A stretch of 64,000 nt of DNA, taken from positions 13,808,832-13,872,831 of the forward strand of contig CM055870.1 of NCBI GenBank assembly GCA_029582165.1, in the 5' to 3' direction. The position numbers were made by a program, and so were the translations under genes. Shown here piece by piece: positions 9,925-21,239 of this stretch. How positions within the stretch are numbered: position 1 is the first letter of the stretch; each line of letters begins with the position of its first letter. Below the pieces are notes generated by a model. It did not search any database, was not told where the DNA came from, and saw only the letters and a list, made by a program, of their open reading frames with translations. The DNA comes from Portulaca oleracea (taxonomy: Eukaryota; Streptophyta; Magnoliopsida; Caryophyllales; Portulacaceae).

Positions 9925-11039
9925 AAACTTAGTTATTTGCTCACCCTATTGAAGATGTTGGATGGTTATTGATTATGGTTTAAGATCCCTTGTATTAATT
10001 AACTTATCATCATTCATGAGTAGCCTATCATTGATTATTTGATTGTTGCTCAAAATATAACTAACTTGAAAGCCTCATCTTAGTATTGATCAGTGCGAAA
10101 AGGTGATCATAAATAGGTACAGCGTGGTGCTGAAAGGAACAAATCTAAGCTGGAATTGTGGCAAATGGCTCGACGAGCAGAATGGATACTTAGTTACTAA
10201 TTACTGAAGAATTATTTATGGTGATAAATAACAATTTAAATATAAAAAATTAACATTTTATTAGATTTGTGCTGATATATAATTTTACATGAATATATTT
10301 ATAATTTATGTAACATGTTTGAATATATTATGTTAGAAATTATAAGCTAAAATGGTGCAATAAAAAGAAAGCGTGAAGGTTAATATTAATATATATTAGT
10401 GCTATGTTTTTTTTTGGGAGATTCTATATTATTATTTGAAAAAAAACTATATATAGTAGTTCAAAAGTATATTTCACCTTTAAAAAATTAAAATTAATAT
10501 ATATTGATCAAAGGGACTCATTACAACAAGTGATGATATTTATTAAGATACAATTTTTTATAATTAAGATTTAATATTTTAAAGGAGATTTTACTATAAT
10601 TGAATTTTCCAACTATCATACTTAAAAAGTAGAACAACCGTTAATTTTTATAAAGTTGAAATGAGCATACTTTAATTACAGTAACTCTTTACAACAATTA
10701 ATTGTATTTATTTACACATAAGTCTTTTCAATAAATGAGATTTATGTTAGTCAAATTAAAAAATAAAAATTTTCAACTTTTATAATTGAAAAACTTTCAA
10801 CTACGATAGAATTTCCAATATTCTTTACACGGGCATGGTGAAGTTGGGTGAAATACAATTTGATAAATGAGGTGTAAAAAAAGGTAAATTTTGAGAAAAT
10901 TAGAAAAGTCGAGCGTTGTAAAATTTAAATATGTTTAGTTCTTTTTCATTTTCTTCAAATTTAGATCTTTTTGCTCTAATTTGTTCAATTTTATTTCATC
11001 CACTTTCACATTACCCACATAAAGGTATATGGTTTTAAT
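9925..11039. other. AT-rich intergenic sequence
   Basis: I see no coding frame or element boundary. The sequence is dominated by A/T runs. Confidence 0.5.
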
Positions 11040-11520
11040 TAGACCTGATCACTATGTCAAGGATCCACCCGACTCAATCAGAGGATTTGCAGGTTAGGAT
11101 CAAGATTTTTGTATCAATCCGACCTGACAACTTCAGATACATGACCTAATTAGGGTCGAGCTGGGGTTAGAGGTGCGTTGAACCGACCCAACCCGATAAA
11201 TAAACACATAACATAATTTTTCTTTAAAAACAATTAATTGAAATGTCAAGTGTTTGTAATAACCTGTACACTTAATGTCAGAATTTTTCTCTTTTTTTGG
11301 AATTCAGAATTTGGAAATTTATTAATGAATATGTGTCCTGCAAATTGAAAACTTTAGGATTTTTTTTCAACAAAAATTGATAAAATGATAAATATTCAAT
11401 ATAACATCTTATGCTCGACTGACTTGATCACCCAACCCACAACCTCGACCCGAAATCTGAATCAGGTCAGACCAGGTCAAGGATCATGCGAGTTTCGACC
11501 CGACCCTTGAACGGGTCTAG
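11040..11520. mobile_element. Probable hAT-type MITE with iterated GACCCG words
   Basis: The left end is TAGACCTGATCACT and the right end reads back as CTAGACCCGTTC. The possible 8-bp target duplication GTTTTAAT/ATTTTAAC matches at only 6 of 8 positions. The interior repeats ACCCGAC, GACCTGA and GGTCAAGGATC words, mostly near the ends. Confidence 0.45.
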
Positions 11521-11760
11521 ATTTTAACAGAGCATAAATTGTGTAGGGCATTACATTAAAGAATGCATAGGAAGAGTCGGAAATAGATACGAAGTGCGTA
11601 GGAAGTGAACATGGAAATGCATGATCCCCAGACCCCACGCCTACTGAATATCAAAATTCATAGCAGTGGGTCACACTCTCTGCCTCAGTCCTCAGCCTCA
11701 CGGGGGGGAAACTGGAAAGAGAGATCGAAAGATAGGGTTACTCTGATTGCGATTTATGAA

Positions 11761-11764
<4 letters not shown>

Positions 11765-11811
<47 letters not shown>
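11765..11811. repeat. (CT)n microsatellite
   Basis: About 23 uninterrupted CT units. It generates a spurious SLSLSL reading frame. Confidence 0.95.
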
Positions 11812-11814
<3 letters not shown>

Positions 11815-11829
11815 TCCCTGGGTATGGTG

Positions 11830-12030
11830 TGCAATTCAATCAAAAATTTGTATGTCAAAAAAACTAACTCATCAAAATTAATAAACATGGAAAATGGGGT
11901 CAAAAGTTTTCAAATCGTCAAAAATACCCTTATAATATTCTTGAAATGAGGTGGTTGGAAATGTAAAAGTTATGTAATTTGACAAATGAAAAGGGATAAG
12001 GTAGTTAAGAAATTTGACATTCATACAAAG
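11830..12030. repeat. Possible Stowaway-related fragment
   Basis: The right end reads ATACAAAGAGGGAGACAGTAC, close to the end of a Stowaway-type repeat. The body has the usual GACAAATGAAAAGGGATAAGG-like words. The left terminus is not clear. Confidence 0.3.
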
Positions 12031-13104
12031 AGGGAGACAGTACAAAATAATTAAAAAAAAAAAACATTGCACATTTTTTCTTCATCTTCTTGGGCTTTGC
12101 GTTGCCCATCTTGTTTTCTTCACGACTTGTACTTGTATGTTGTTGCATGTTGCATCCATCTTTTATTTATTCTTCTCCTACTCCAATCCGTTATGCATGT
12201 CTCTTCTTTTGAAAGAAACGATACAAATTAAATTAATTTTATATTCACCATTTAATTTTGGCTATATTTTTTTCTAGAATATTGTAATGCAATTTAGTAC
12301 AAGTACAACGGCGATGATTCTAAGGGGGAGAGCAGCAAAATGTAGTCAAGTATTCAGATATTTTTTACTCGCATGTACGATACTGAGAATTCTATTTGAA
12401 GAATAAAAAACACCGCTTTTAATCCCTATTCTCTAGAATGATATGATTAAATTAGGTAAAATAAAGTTGATAAGAAAAGGAATTGAAATGTAAGGAAAAT
12501 AAAATACAATGACATCATTTGAATGTTTTTCAAGAATTCAGGTAAGATAAAATAAGATAAAATAAGGTATGAATAAACTAAAATTATCATTCTAAAGAAT
12601 GTGACCTTATTTTAAAAAGTAACCATCCGAAAAAGTCATGTATATTTGATAAAAATGAGATTACTTTTAAAAGTGAATATTAGTGGAAGGGAGGGGGGAT
12701 TAGTATGGTTGACTTGTGGTGGGTAGAGTTTGACAAATGAGTATAGCTGGTTAGCTAGCTAGATAGCCTAATTAAGCTAGATAGGTCCAGTTCCAGTTAT
12801 ATTCATTCATGCATGCATTGCATATATGTTTGCATTGCATGCATGGTGTCAATTGGGCCAAGAGTTATGACCCTAAAGTTGGCTGAATTTAGGGTAAGGG
12901 GGGATTCATTCACTATATATTTCTGAATTCCTGCATCACCTTAACTGGCAACATCCTTTTCCACCTCCATGCGCCTTCCTTTCTACATTCATGGCCCTTT
13001 TTTTAAAACAAATTTCCTGGTTCAGGTATTCTGTTGGTTATATATCACAATGTCCACGGCGAAATGGATGGAATTTATACTTATTTGATTTTTTTTGCGT
13101 CATT
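12031..13104. other. Intergenic sequence with an orphan promoter-like segment
   Basis: No credible coding region is present. It contains two CATGCATG palindromes exactly 30 bp apart and a downstream TATATAT, recorded separately. Confidence 0.4.
12808..12920 (+). promoter_or_regulatory. Orphan promoter-like segment: paired RY motifs and TATA
   Basis: Two perfect RY-type palindromes CATGCATG lie at 12808-12815 and 12838-12845. A TATATAT follows at 12914-12920. RY motifs are known binding sites of B3-domain seed regulators. No gene follows within ~180 bp before a MITE starts, so function is uncertain. Confidence 0.3.
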
Positions 13105-13393
13105 GGTCCAGTTCTTTTACACAATTCTTTTATACAGTGTGGTACCACAACTCACTATAATATTCAATATTTTTCAATACTTTACCATACTATATCACAC
13201 TTTACCACAATCGTTATCAATATATCTCTTCACTTTTTTCCTTTACTTTTTGAATTCTCTCTCCCTACCTACCACATCAACCACAGTTTCCACAAATTTC
13301 ATCATATCATTCGACACATCACCGCACTTTCCACAATTTTACTACAATATACCATTTTTGCATGTTTCCAAATGTCACAAAAGAACGGGGTCC
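13105..13393. mobile_element. MITE with GGTCC..GTTCTTTT termini
   Basis: The left end is GGTCCAGTTCTTTTACACAA and the right end reads back as GGACCCCGTTCTTTTGTGAC. The interior is rich in ACCACA and TACCACA words, so it is strand-skewed like the MITE at 5961-6185. I find no convincing target duplication. Confidence 0.5.
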
Positions 13394-14140
13394 TATGCAA
13401 TTTACCTCTTTAATATTGTTGCTTATTGAGAGCACTTAATAATGGTGAAAACTGAGAAAGTTACTTCAACTGATATATAGAGTAAAAGTTCCCAAGCACG
13501 TTGTATAAATTACTTAGTCTATGTGAGCACAAAATATGTGAAAGTATTAGTTCTAGTATACCTTTAATGGCTATGTGAGCACAACTAAATTTTTTCCTTA
13601 ATTAGTATGATCAAAGTGCTTACTATGTTTGTAGGGAAACTGATCGATTAGCGAGTAAAGTTACTGATTATAAACTTCACCGATCAAGTTAATGGTTGTT
13701 TAGTCATGGTTTCAAGCTACTTTTGATATGATCTCAAAACCTAATTATTATTTCATTGGTTCACTTAATATTTCTTGAAAGACTGATTGCAATACTGTTT
13801 TTTCAATTTTTTTTTTAAATAAAGGTTAAATAGGTTAGCTCAGTAGATCTTATTTAAGATGCATGTAACCATTAACATGCTCCAGTAGTCATAGTAAGGG
13901 GGTTGTATCAAATTGTAAAACTACCATCCTTTTGGTACAATGTACATATACATATATATAACAGCATCACAATTGAATTGTAAAATTATAAAGATAGGCA
14001 TGTTGCTTTAATTTTAAGGGGTGGTACATGTAACACCGCGTGTGATATATATGATTTTAAAGTGTAGCTTAAAAGGATCATGTTAAAGTACTGCATTTTC
14101 CTTTTATTAACATGTCTCTTAAAAATTTCACATTTAACTG
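13394..14140. other. AT-rich intergenic sequence
   Basis: No gene or element boundary can be supported here. Confidence 0.5.
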
Positions 14141-14143
14141 ACT

Positions 14144-14733
14144 TAAGTGTGGTAAGCCAAGCCGGACCCGAACTTATAAGGTTTGAGGCTTGGCATATTA
14201 CTTTCTAGGTGAGCTTGAGCTTGACTTGCAGCTTGCCAAACTTAAATATATTTGGCTTATGCTTGGCTTTCTAAGGCTCGTGGACTTAACTTGGCTTGTG
14301 GCTCGGTCCTTATGACAAATAATAATCATTTGCTATTTAGGTACTAAATAATTTGCCGAATAAATTTAATTTTACTATCAAGACAGGATGATGTTTATTT
14401 TTTTGATTTGATTGCGATGTCATGCAATTAACGCTAATATCCTAATACAACATTACGTGATAGGTTGCCGTCTCTAGGGCTTTATAATGTTTTTAGCTAT
14501 TTGATTGACCTCTTTGATTAAATACTTAAATATATATAAGTCAATATAAAATGTTAATAATGAATTGTAATATTAGAATACACATTTACAAGTTTAGTGG
14601 GTAGGCTTGCAAAGCCTAACGAGTTGAGCTACTCATGGTTTTGCTTGGTTTGTCTAATTCACGAGCTCGAGCTCGAGCCAAGCCGAGCTATACAAGTTTC
14701 TCATCAAACCGGCTTAGCTCATTCCACCCCTAT
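14144..14733. mobile_element. Probable hAT-type MITE with iterated GAGCTCGAG/GCTTGGC words
   Basis: The left end TAAGTGTGGTAAGCCAAGCC matches the right end, which reads back as TAGGGGTGGAATGAGCTAAG. The interior repeats GGCTTGGC, GAGCTTGA and GAGCTCGAG. The termini resemble other TAG-starting hAT MITEs in this window, but the target duplication is not convincing. Confidence 0.5.
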
Positions 14734-14777
14734 GTGCTTGGTAAGAAATAGTCTAGGGATGGGAGACCTTCCACATA

Positions 14778-15004
14778 GGGTGCGTTTGGTTGGTCAATAA
14801 CCCCGGGGAAATGGTCAATTTTTCCGGGTTGACTTATTTTTCCCATGTTTGGATGCGGTTTGGCTTCGGGAATGTTTTCACGGTGGACCCACCATTTTCT
14901 CCATTTTCCTAGGGAAAATTTCCCTTAGTGGGGGCTAAGGGAAATTTTTCCCATGGAAAATTTCCCCGGGAAAATTTTCTCCGGGGTTCCGACCAAACAC
15001 TCCC
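14778..15004. mobile_element. Harbinger-like MITE, GGGTGCGTTTGG family, copy 1
   Basis: The ends are GGGTGCGTTTGG and CCAAACACTCCC. They are flanked by the trinucleotide ATA on both sides (14775-14777 and 15005-15007), as expected for a 3-bp target duplication. The interior consists of palindromic GGGAAATTTTTCCC-like words. A relative lies at 18078-18335. Confidence 0.6.
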
Positions 15005-16552
15005 ATAAAGTTTTTCTACGTAGTATATGAGATAACGAAACATACTGTAAGGACTCATATGTGACTTGTGGAGGCAGTCATTGGTCCTAAATGTCATGAT
15101 TACCGGCAATACATGTGCCAGTGAATAGAATAGTAAATTAGTAATAGCTAGTCATCTGGTGGGGTAAAGATTTTGAATCAAATTGCAGGTTTAGAGGATG
15201 TGCGTGTAAGTTAATCGGTTGTGATTCTATATGGTCATTTTGTTAAGTAGGAGTGACGGTAATACTTGTAGGTATAGTCAAGAAAGCTTATCCTTTAAAT
15301 CGTTCTCGAAAATATTCATTGTCCCGGTCGGGACGAACCGGGTGGCTACAGTTTTATACCTTAGATACAAACCTAATTTGAATTTGAAGATATATTAATA
15401 TTAAGGCAATGGAGAAGGAAACGTAGCATCTAACAGAACCATGCATATAGATGAAGCTGAAGATCAGCTAAACAGGAATTGACAGAGAGATGAGAAATAA
15501 GATCATAGGCTAAATGATATTGCAATGGACGAGTTTTTGCTGATATGAATATATGCAATGATTTTGATATGACAGAGACATCTTCAATACTTAGCCAAAA
15601 TCCTACAACTCACTTCACCACGTGCACACTGCTACTGCAACTTCATAAATTAGTTGTATCATACTTCAGTCTACTCATAGAGCAGGGTAATAACTCGGTT
15701 CGCATTGGCCCATTTAGTAAATGAATTACAGGTCATTCATGAAAACACTTTAACTCTGCTTGAATTTTTGTTTTTTTTAGAAAAACTTGTTTAAGATTAA
15801 CGGTCAAAATGTGCTGAAATTCATCAGTTTATATTGATTTTAGGCCCGATTATTATCGTGTTACAGCATTTATAATGTTAATATTTAGGTTTGAGAGGGT
15901 TTAATAATCATAGAAACACTAAATTTCAATTTCATAATAATATAAGTGCTCAAGTGATGGTTTTCGTTTCTAATATTTCTTTCCAAAATAATAAGGCTTG
16001 AATCCTTTTCTGAGAAAAAAGAGAAAGCAACCAGGGGCTACAAATTGACATGGATTGTCACTTCTTTTCGTGTAATTTTAGTTTGGAATGTATTTTACCT
16101 AAAATTAACTATCGCGGCATGGTGTCCACAATTAAAACATGCGTAATAGAGAGGTTGATTTTTCAAAATGGCTTGAGAATATTACTATCTATCAGACTAT
16201 GACACCGATTTTAATAAAATCAAAGGATTATGTAGAAATTTAGTAATATTATTATCGATATGATCCCTCTTAAATAATCTCATCATAAATGCTCTTGGAT
16301 CATAGTATTTGAATTTAAAGTATAAAAGAAAGTTGCATATAAAAATGATTGATAAACGGTTTGAATTGTCCCATAACTACAACTGTGAAGCGCCCATGCT
16401 TCCTCTCTTCCCTTAATTCTACTTATGTGCTTGGTCGGTAGGAGGAAACACATCTCAAACTCACATCGGTCAATTCACTTTCAGGGCCCATCTAAATAAT
16501 TTCATCGTAATTATAATCATCCCATCAATTTTACCACATCCTCTACATAGGT
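15005..16552. other. Intergenic sequence without recognised genes
   Basis: I see no coding frame longer than background and no element ends. A short GC-rich inverted repeat (CCCGGT..ACCGGG) occurs near 15333-15350. Confidence 0.45.
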
Positions 16553-16699
16553 TATGTTTGGTTGGAAGGAACATGATTTCGGAGGAAATTGTTTTTCAGG
16601 AGAAATGATTTTTCAAGGAAAATGATTTTCCATATTAAATTTTCCTTTGTTTGGTAGAAGACAAATCATTTTTCGGAAAATGACTGTATATATCGATAT

Positions 16700-17910
16700 A
16701 AGTAGTGATATATGTTACATATGAAAATATTTGAAGCTCAAAATTCATATTTGAGCTTTTTTTAATCATTTATATCGTATTGTAAAGTTTCGTGACAAAC
16801 TGATAAAATTGAATTTTGCTTTTAAGTTTATGTCATATTAACCACAACAAAATGTCGGCAAAAGTGGCGATATATGTTACAAATGAAAATATTTGGAGCT
16901 CAAAATTCATATTTGAGCTTTTTTTAAAGGATTTTTGGACGTTAATATGCTAAAGTTTGGGGTAGATTGAACAATAATGCACTAAACTTTAACCTTTAAT
17001 GCACTAAACTTTGAGGGGTATTGGACAATGATGCACCTAAAATAATTTCAATGGTGGTTGAATTGGTGGCGATCTTATGTAGCAGATCGAGAATATGAAT
17101 GGGATAAATAACATCTAAATTTATAACATATTAGCTAATCAAAACAAGCAAATGTAATTTTATAAAACGACAAGTCTACAACAACAATTTCTCAACAGAT
17201 ACACGTTTAAACAAATGTGATTTTATATTATTTTTTTTTACTCTTTTCAAAATTGATACTCTTTGTTTATGTGTGAATTAGCTGATATCTCATAATTTTA
17301 ATATTTTTGGACCAATTCAATTCCTCCACCTGCTATGTAGGATTGCCACAAAGTCCGCCGCTGCCGAAATCGGTTTGAGTACATTATTGTTCAAAACCCC
17401 CCAAAGTACAGTGTATTATTGTCCAAGGTCAAAGTTCAGTGCACTATTTTCCAATACCCTAAAAGTTCAGTATATTAGCATCCGAAAATTTTTTTTAATC
17501 ATTTACATTGTATTGTAAAGTTTCGTAACAAACCCATAAAATTGAATTTTGCTCTTAAATTTCAGTCATATCTAACCGCAAAAAAATGTTGACGAAAGTG
17601 GCGATACATGTTATAAATGAAAATATTTGGAGCTCCAAAATTTATATTTTAGCTTTTCTTAGTCCATACTATCAAATCATAAAGTTTCGATTTAAACAGT
17701 TTAAGTTGAATTTTTAAAAGTTTCAGTTAGTTTTAGCGGCAACAATTTTTGGTATATGTCGCGATAAATGTTATCAGATAAAAAAAAATTATCTAAAAAT
17801 TTATATTTGAGCTTTTTTTAATCAATTATATCGTGTTACAAAATTTCGAGCAAAATCGTTAATGTTGAATTTCGCCCTTAAATTTCAGTTAGAGTTAGTA
17901 ATAAAAATCG
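16700..17910 (+). repeat. Four ~168-bp tandem units, split by a MITE
   Basis: A unit with GTGGCGATATATGTTACAAA, then AATATTTGGAGCTCAAAATT, then GAGCTTTTTTTAATCATTTA starts near 16700, 16868, 17599 and 17767. After subtracting the inserted MITE the spacing is about 168 bp each time. Units have diverged noticeably. Confidence 0.65.
16929..17490. mobile_element. Mutator-type MITE, copy 2
   Basis: This is the same family as 5905-6687. It begins GGATTTTTGGACG and ends ATTAGCATCCGAAAATT. The flanking 9-mers TTTTTTAAA (16920-16928) and TTTTTTAAT (17491-17499) match at 8 of 9. The insertion lies inside a tandem unit of the surrounding element, whose sequence resumes directly afterwards. Confidence 0.7.
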
Positions 17911-18077
17911 ATCCTACAGTAATGATGGAAAATATTTTTTCTAGGTTGAACAAAGAAAGTCAATTTCCATCCTTTAGGGGAAAATGATTTTCTTTGGAAA
18001 TGATTTTTGAACCAAACACTAGAATTGGGAAAATAATTTCCTAAAAAGTGTTTTCCTCCGTATACCAAACACACTCA

Positions 18078-18335
18078 GAGTGCGTTTGTTTAGTCAAAAA
18101 CCCTCGGGAAATGGTCAATTTTCTCGAGTTGACTTATTTTCCCCATGTTTGGTTGTACATTGATCTAGGGATAGTTTTTACAAAGAGCCCACCATTTGTA
18201 AGGTTTTCCTAAGGAAAATTTTCCTTAGAGGGGGTTAAGGGAAATTTTTCCCGGAGAAATATTTCTAATGGGAAACTTTCCAGGGAAACTTTTCCCCGGG
18301 AAAATTTTCCTAGGAATCTTACCAAACGCACCCTC
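18078..18335. mobile_element. Harbinger-like MITE, GGGTGCGTTTGG family, copy 2
   Basis: The ends GAGTGCGTTTGTTTAG and CCAAACGCACCCTC, and the GGGAAATTTTTCCC-like interior, match copy 1 at 14778-15004. It begins directly where the preceding TIR element ends. The 3-bp duplication is not conserved here. Confidence 0.55.
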
Positions 18336-18784
18336 ATAGTATAAATTCACTGGGTTCATAGGAGGCCTAACTCGATCTAAAGCATGCACACAAGAACTTC
18401 CCAAATTTACTGCAATATCCACCAAAAATTATCGTCGCTGAAATTGAAATCTTAATGAAAATGATAATTAGCTTTTAACCTCATATTACTAAATACCGGC
18501 TAGTTATTTAGATGAGTAAGGTAAGATTGGATAAAATAACATTGGTAAATTTAGCTAAAATTGAAAAGTCGAGTGTTGAAAATATGAAAAGAATGGGTAA
18601 ATCTGAATTGAATTTGATAAAATGGATAATAACCAACCTAAATAACGTTACCTAATTATATTTGCTCCTACTTGTTATATGCCACCTAGATCAATATGCT
18701 TGAATAAGATGTACTCCTTTTTCATTAGTCCGGATCATGACCTTGTTTGTCAACTAGTTGTTGGCTGTTTCTAGTCGTTGGATG
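18336..18784. other. Intergenic sequence left of the nested LTR block
   Basis: No gene is visible. The last ~60 bp are TTG/GTTGG-rich and continue across the LTR block at 45989, so the outer retrotransposon inserted into this repeat-like sequence. Confidence 0.45.
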
Positions 18785-19258
18785 TTTTGTGTTCTGTTGT
18801 AATTTTTGTGGTTTTATAAGTTAGGGATGTCGGTCTCAGGGATGGGTGTGAGGCTTGATTAGGGTAATCGGTTTGTGGAAAGGGGTTTTTCTCAAGTGCG
18901 GAAAGCGATAAATTATGTAAATAAAGCATTTAAATCTAATCTAAACATGATAATAATAAAGAAAGCAATAAAGAAAGCACTTAAAGATGAAAGCAATTAA
19001 AAGGCATGAATGAAGACAATGAATGAACAATGAAATTGGGAACGAGAAATTATACCTTTGATGACTAATCTTCAATAAACCTTCAATCTACACTTGAATT
19101 TCCCCCGAACAAACAAGAAATTGTGGTTTGGATTACCAAGAATCCCCCAAATTCTCACTAGTAAGTAGAATTGGAGTTCCTTGACCCTCCTCCCCACTAA
19201 AAATGAAGTTGATTGTGGCTAACACTATAAAGCTTGGAAAACAAGTCAACAATGGAAA

Positions 19259-19292
19259 TTAGAGAGAGAGAGAGAGAGAGAGAAGAGAGAGA
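19259..19292. repeat. (GA)n microsatellite within the outer LTR
   Basis: A GA run with one AGA interruption. The other LTR has the same tract near 45079-45112. Confidence 0.85.
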
Positions 19293-19514
19293 AAGCTTGT
19301 AAAACTTCAATGGAAACTTGCTTGAATTGAGAAAGCTTGAGAAAGTTTGAATACAAATGCTAGAAATCAATGAAAGCTTGAAGAACAATGAAGAACAATT
19401 GAAAACTTGAAGAACAATTAAAAAGAGATTAAAGCAAATAAAGGAAAGCATTAAATCTAATTCTACTCCTAAACTACCTAGGCTAATTGATAATTTTAGA
19501 TTAATACAAATGGG

Positions 19515-19522
19515 TATTTATA
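19515..19522 (-). promoter_or_regulatory. TATA box of the outer LTR (left copy)
   Basis: The minus strand reads TATAAATA at this site, and the same at 45342-45335 in the other LTR. It is the probable U3 promoter of the outer element. Confidence 0.6.
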
Positions 19523-19596
19523 GAAGAAGGAAAAATACAACCCAAAACCCTAGAAATAATTCTCAGCACGCGCAGCAATTTCTCCGCAGACAGTGT

Positions 19597-19703
19597 GGCT
19601 CGGGCGAGCCACCCCCTGGCTCGGGCGAGCCAGCGTTCTGGTTGGTGTCTTTGTTGCCTCAGAAGCCTGGCTCGGGCGAGCCAGCAGATGGCTCGGGCGA
19701 GCC
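19597..19703. repeat. Four GGCTCGGGCGAGCC inverted repeats upstream of the outer LTR TATA box
   Basis: Perfect 14-mers lie at 19597-19610, 19618-19631, 19669-19682 and 19690-19703. Each can form a 6-bp stem around a central GG. They lie ~75-180 bp upstream of the minus-strand TATA box. In the other LTR three are intact (45417, 45489, 45510) and one is mutated (45438). Confidence 0.85.
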
Positions 19704-20196
19704 AGCGTACTGGGCAGTTTTTCCCTTCCGACTTCAAACGCGCATAACTTATTCATCCGAACTCCGTTTTAGGCCCGTAAGATATCTATGGAAAGCTCTC
19801 GGTGTGTACTTTAATCTCCCAAAATTTCAGACCTATCGAAGTTGTAACGAAGGAGTTATGACCCAAAGGGTGAAGGCACACGTATTTCAAACCTTTGAGT
19901 TTGTACCGTTCCCCTGTTTTGCGCCAATCTTGATATGGAATTTCCGACTTCGGTTTCGCCTCGGCTCTCGGCTTTGGTTGACTTGGTTTGACTCGGATCT
20001 CGGCTTGGGTTGACTTGGTTTGACTCAGGAAATAGCTCGGGATTCCCTAAAAACCTTCAATTAAGCCCAAACTTCTTCTAACTCCTTATTTTCCTACAAA
20101 ACACCAAATCATTATATCTAGTATATAAATAGGGGTTAAAACAAGCAAATATACCCTATAAAAGAGAAGAAATTCGGCTCGGAACGAGGCCGAACA

Positions 20197-21239
20197 CAAC
20201 TCCAACACAAGGGTTTGCTCGCCCCGAGCAAACTAAAAACGAAGAAAAGGACTAAAAAGAAAAACTAAAAACCTAACTCACTTTCGCAGGAATCACGGAT
20301 GCATTTAGCATATGCATCAAGCCCTTTAAACCCCCCGGTAGCCCGGGTGGACGAGGTAGGTCTCGTGAGGGTTTATAGCAACTATACCCACAAAAGCCCG
20401 AGAAAAGAAAAAGGGGAAAGAAAAAAAAATGAAAACCGAAAAACGAAACAAAACAAAAGGAAAGAAGATATTCCCGTCCCCAATCATACACCTAGTTCCC
20501 AAACTCGCCTCAACAATGAATTGGAAGAAGCAAGTATAAACAAATTAAGACACGAAGGTTGGAAAACTGCCAATCTTTGAGATTTTGAACCAAAACACTT
20601 CCTGATGAGCAAAACACCTCGTGCATATGTGCAAGTGGGCTTTAGTCGGTCCTTCCTATCCTAAACCAGACAATCAGAGTTGTTCTCATGCTCAAGCTCG
20701 GGATTATCTATCTTACTTCACTCTTGGTTTTTCTTTTAACCTCTCTTTTGTTTCTTTTTCTTACTTTGCTCTTTTCTTTTTTTTTACTTTTCTCTTTCTT
20801 ACCATTATTTTGCTCAACTCTTTTTTCCTTTTTCTTGCTTCGCTCTTTTCTTTCTTTTTCAAAACCTACACTCTTTTATTTCCACTCAATCCGTTTTGTG
20901 TCTTTTAGAGCATTTGTGTCGGGTTTTGCGGGATTTAAACACCGGCCTTCGCAAAAGGTTACCCTCCCTGCTGGGTTTCTCCATACGTGAGTCATTGCAC
21001 TTAAGGGGCATAGGGTGCCGATCCACCCAAACCAACCCATGACGGTAGGCCCGACAGTAATTATTTAATGCATTAATTAAGAGCTTAAGCAATTGAACAA
21101 CTAAAACCGTCTAACTTAGGTAAGAAGACACAGTCAAAGCGTGTAAGATTTGAGGATTCCGCTTTCCCATTCCATGTAAAAGTCTAATAGAGATAATTCA
21201 TGACAAAAATCCTTCCTAAGGCCCATCATTATTCATACC
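20197..21239 (-). other. 3' internal segment of the outer element
   Basis: This piece lies between the outer 3' LTR and the Tat insertion. It has no convincing coding frame. It contains a long plus-strand pyrimidine tract (20710-20880) and a TTTGCTCG-CCC-CGAGCAAA hairpin at 20215-20234. Phe/Leu-rich frames here are translations of the pyrimidine tract. Confidence 0.6.

Larger units (their letters stand above)
16553..18076. mobile_element. TIR element with internal ~168-bp tandem repeats
   Basis: The left end GTTATGTTTGGTTGGAAGG and the right end, read back as GAGTGTGTTTGGTATACGG, are both followed inward by GGAGGAAA and runs of TTTTTCAGGA-like words, forming inverted termini. The interior is a short tandem array, annotated separately, and it is interrupted by a Mutator-type MITE (16929-17490). 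I could not establish a target duplication, so the superfamily is open. Confidence 0.5.
18790..20196 (-). repeat. 3' LTR of the outer element
   Basis: This 1407-bp copy is closely similar to 44595-45983 over its whole length. It contains a GA microsatellite, a minus-strand TATA box and four copies of a 14-bp inverted repeat. Confidence 0.9.

Noticed and set aside
11605..11949. 114-codon frame with an SLSLSL run
   Set aside because: It reads through the CT microsatellite and has no other coding features.
12991..13429. 131-140-codon frames after the RY/TATA segment
   Set aside because: They run through a MITE, overlap in two frames and have no recognisable domain.
20621..20990. Phe/Leu-rich frames resembling membrane proteins
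   Set aside because: They are artefacts of a pyrimidine tract inside the outer retrotransposon.
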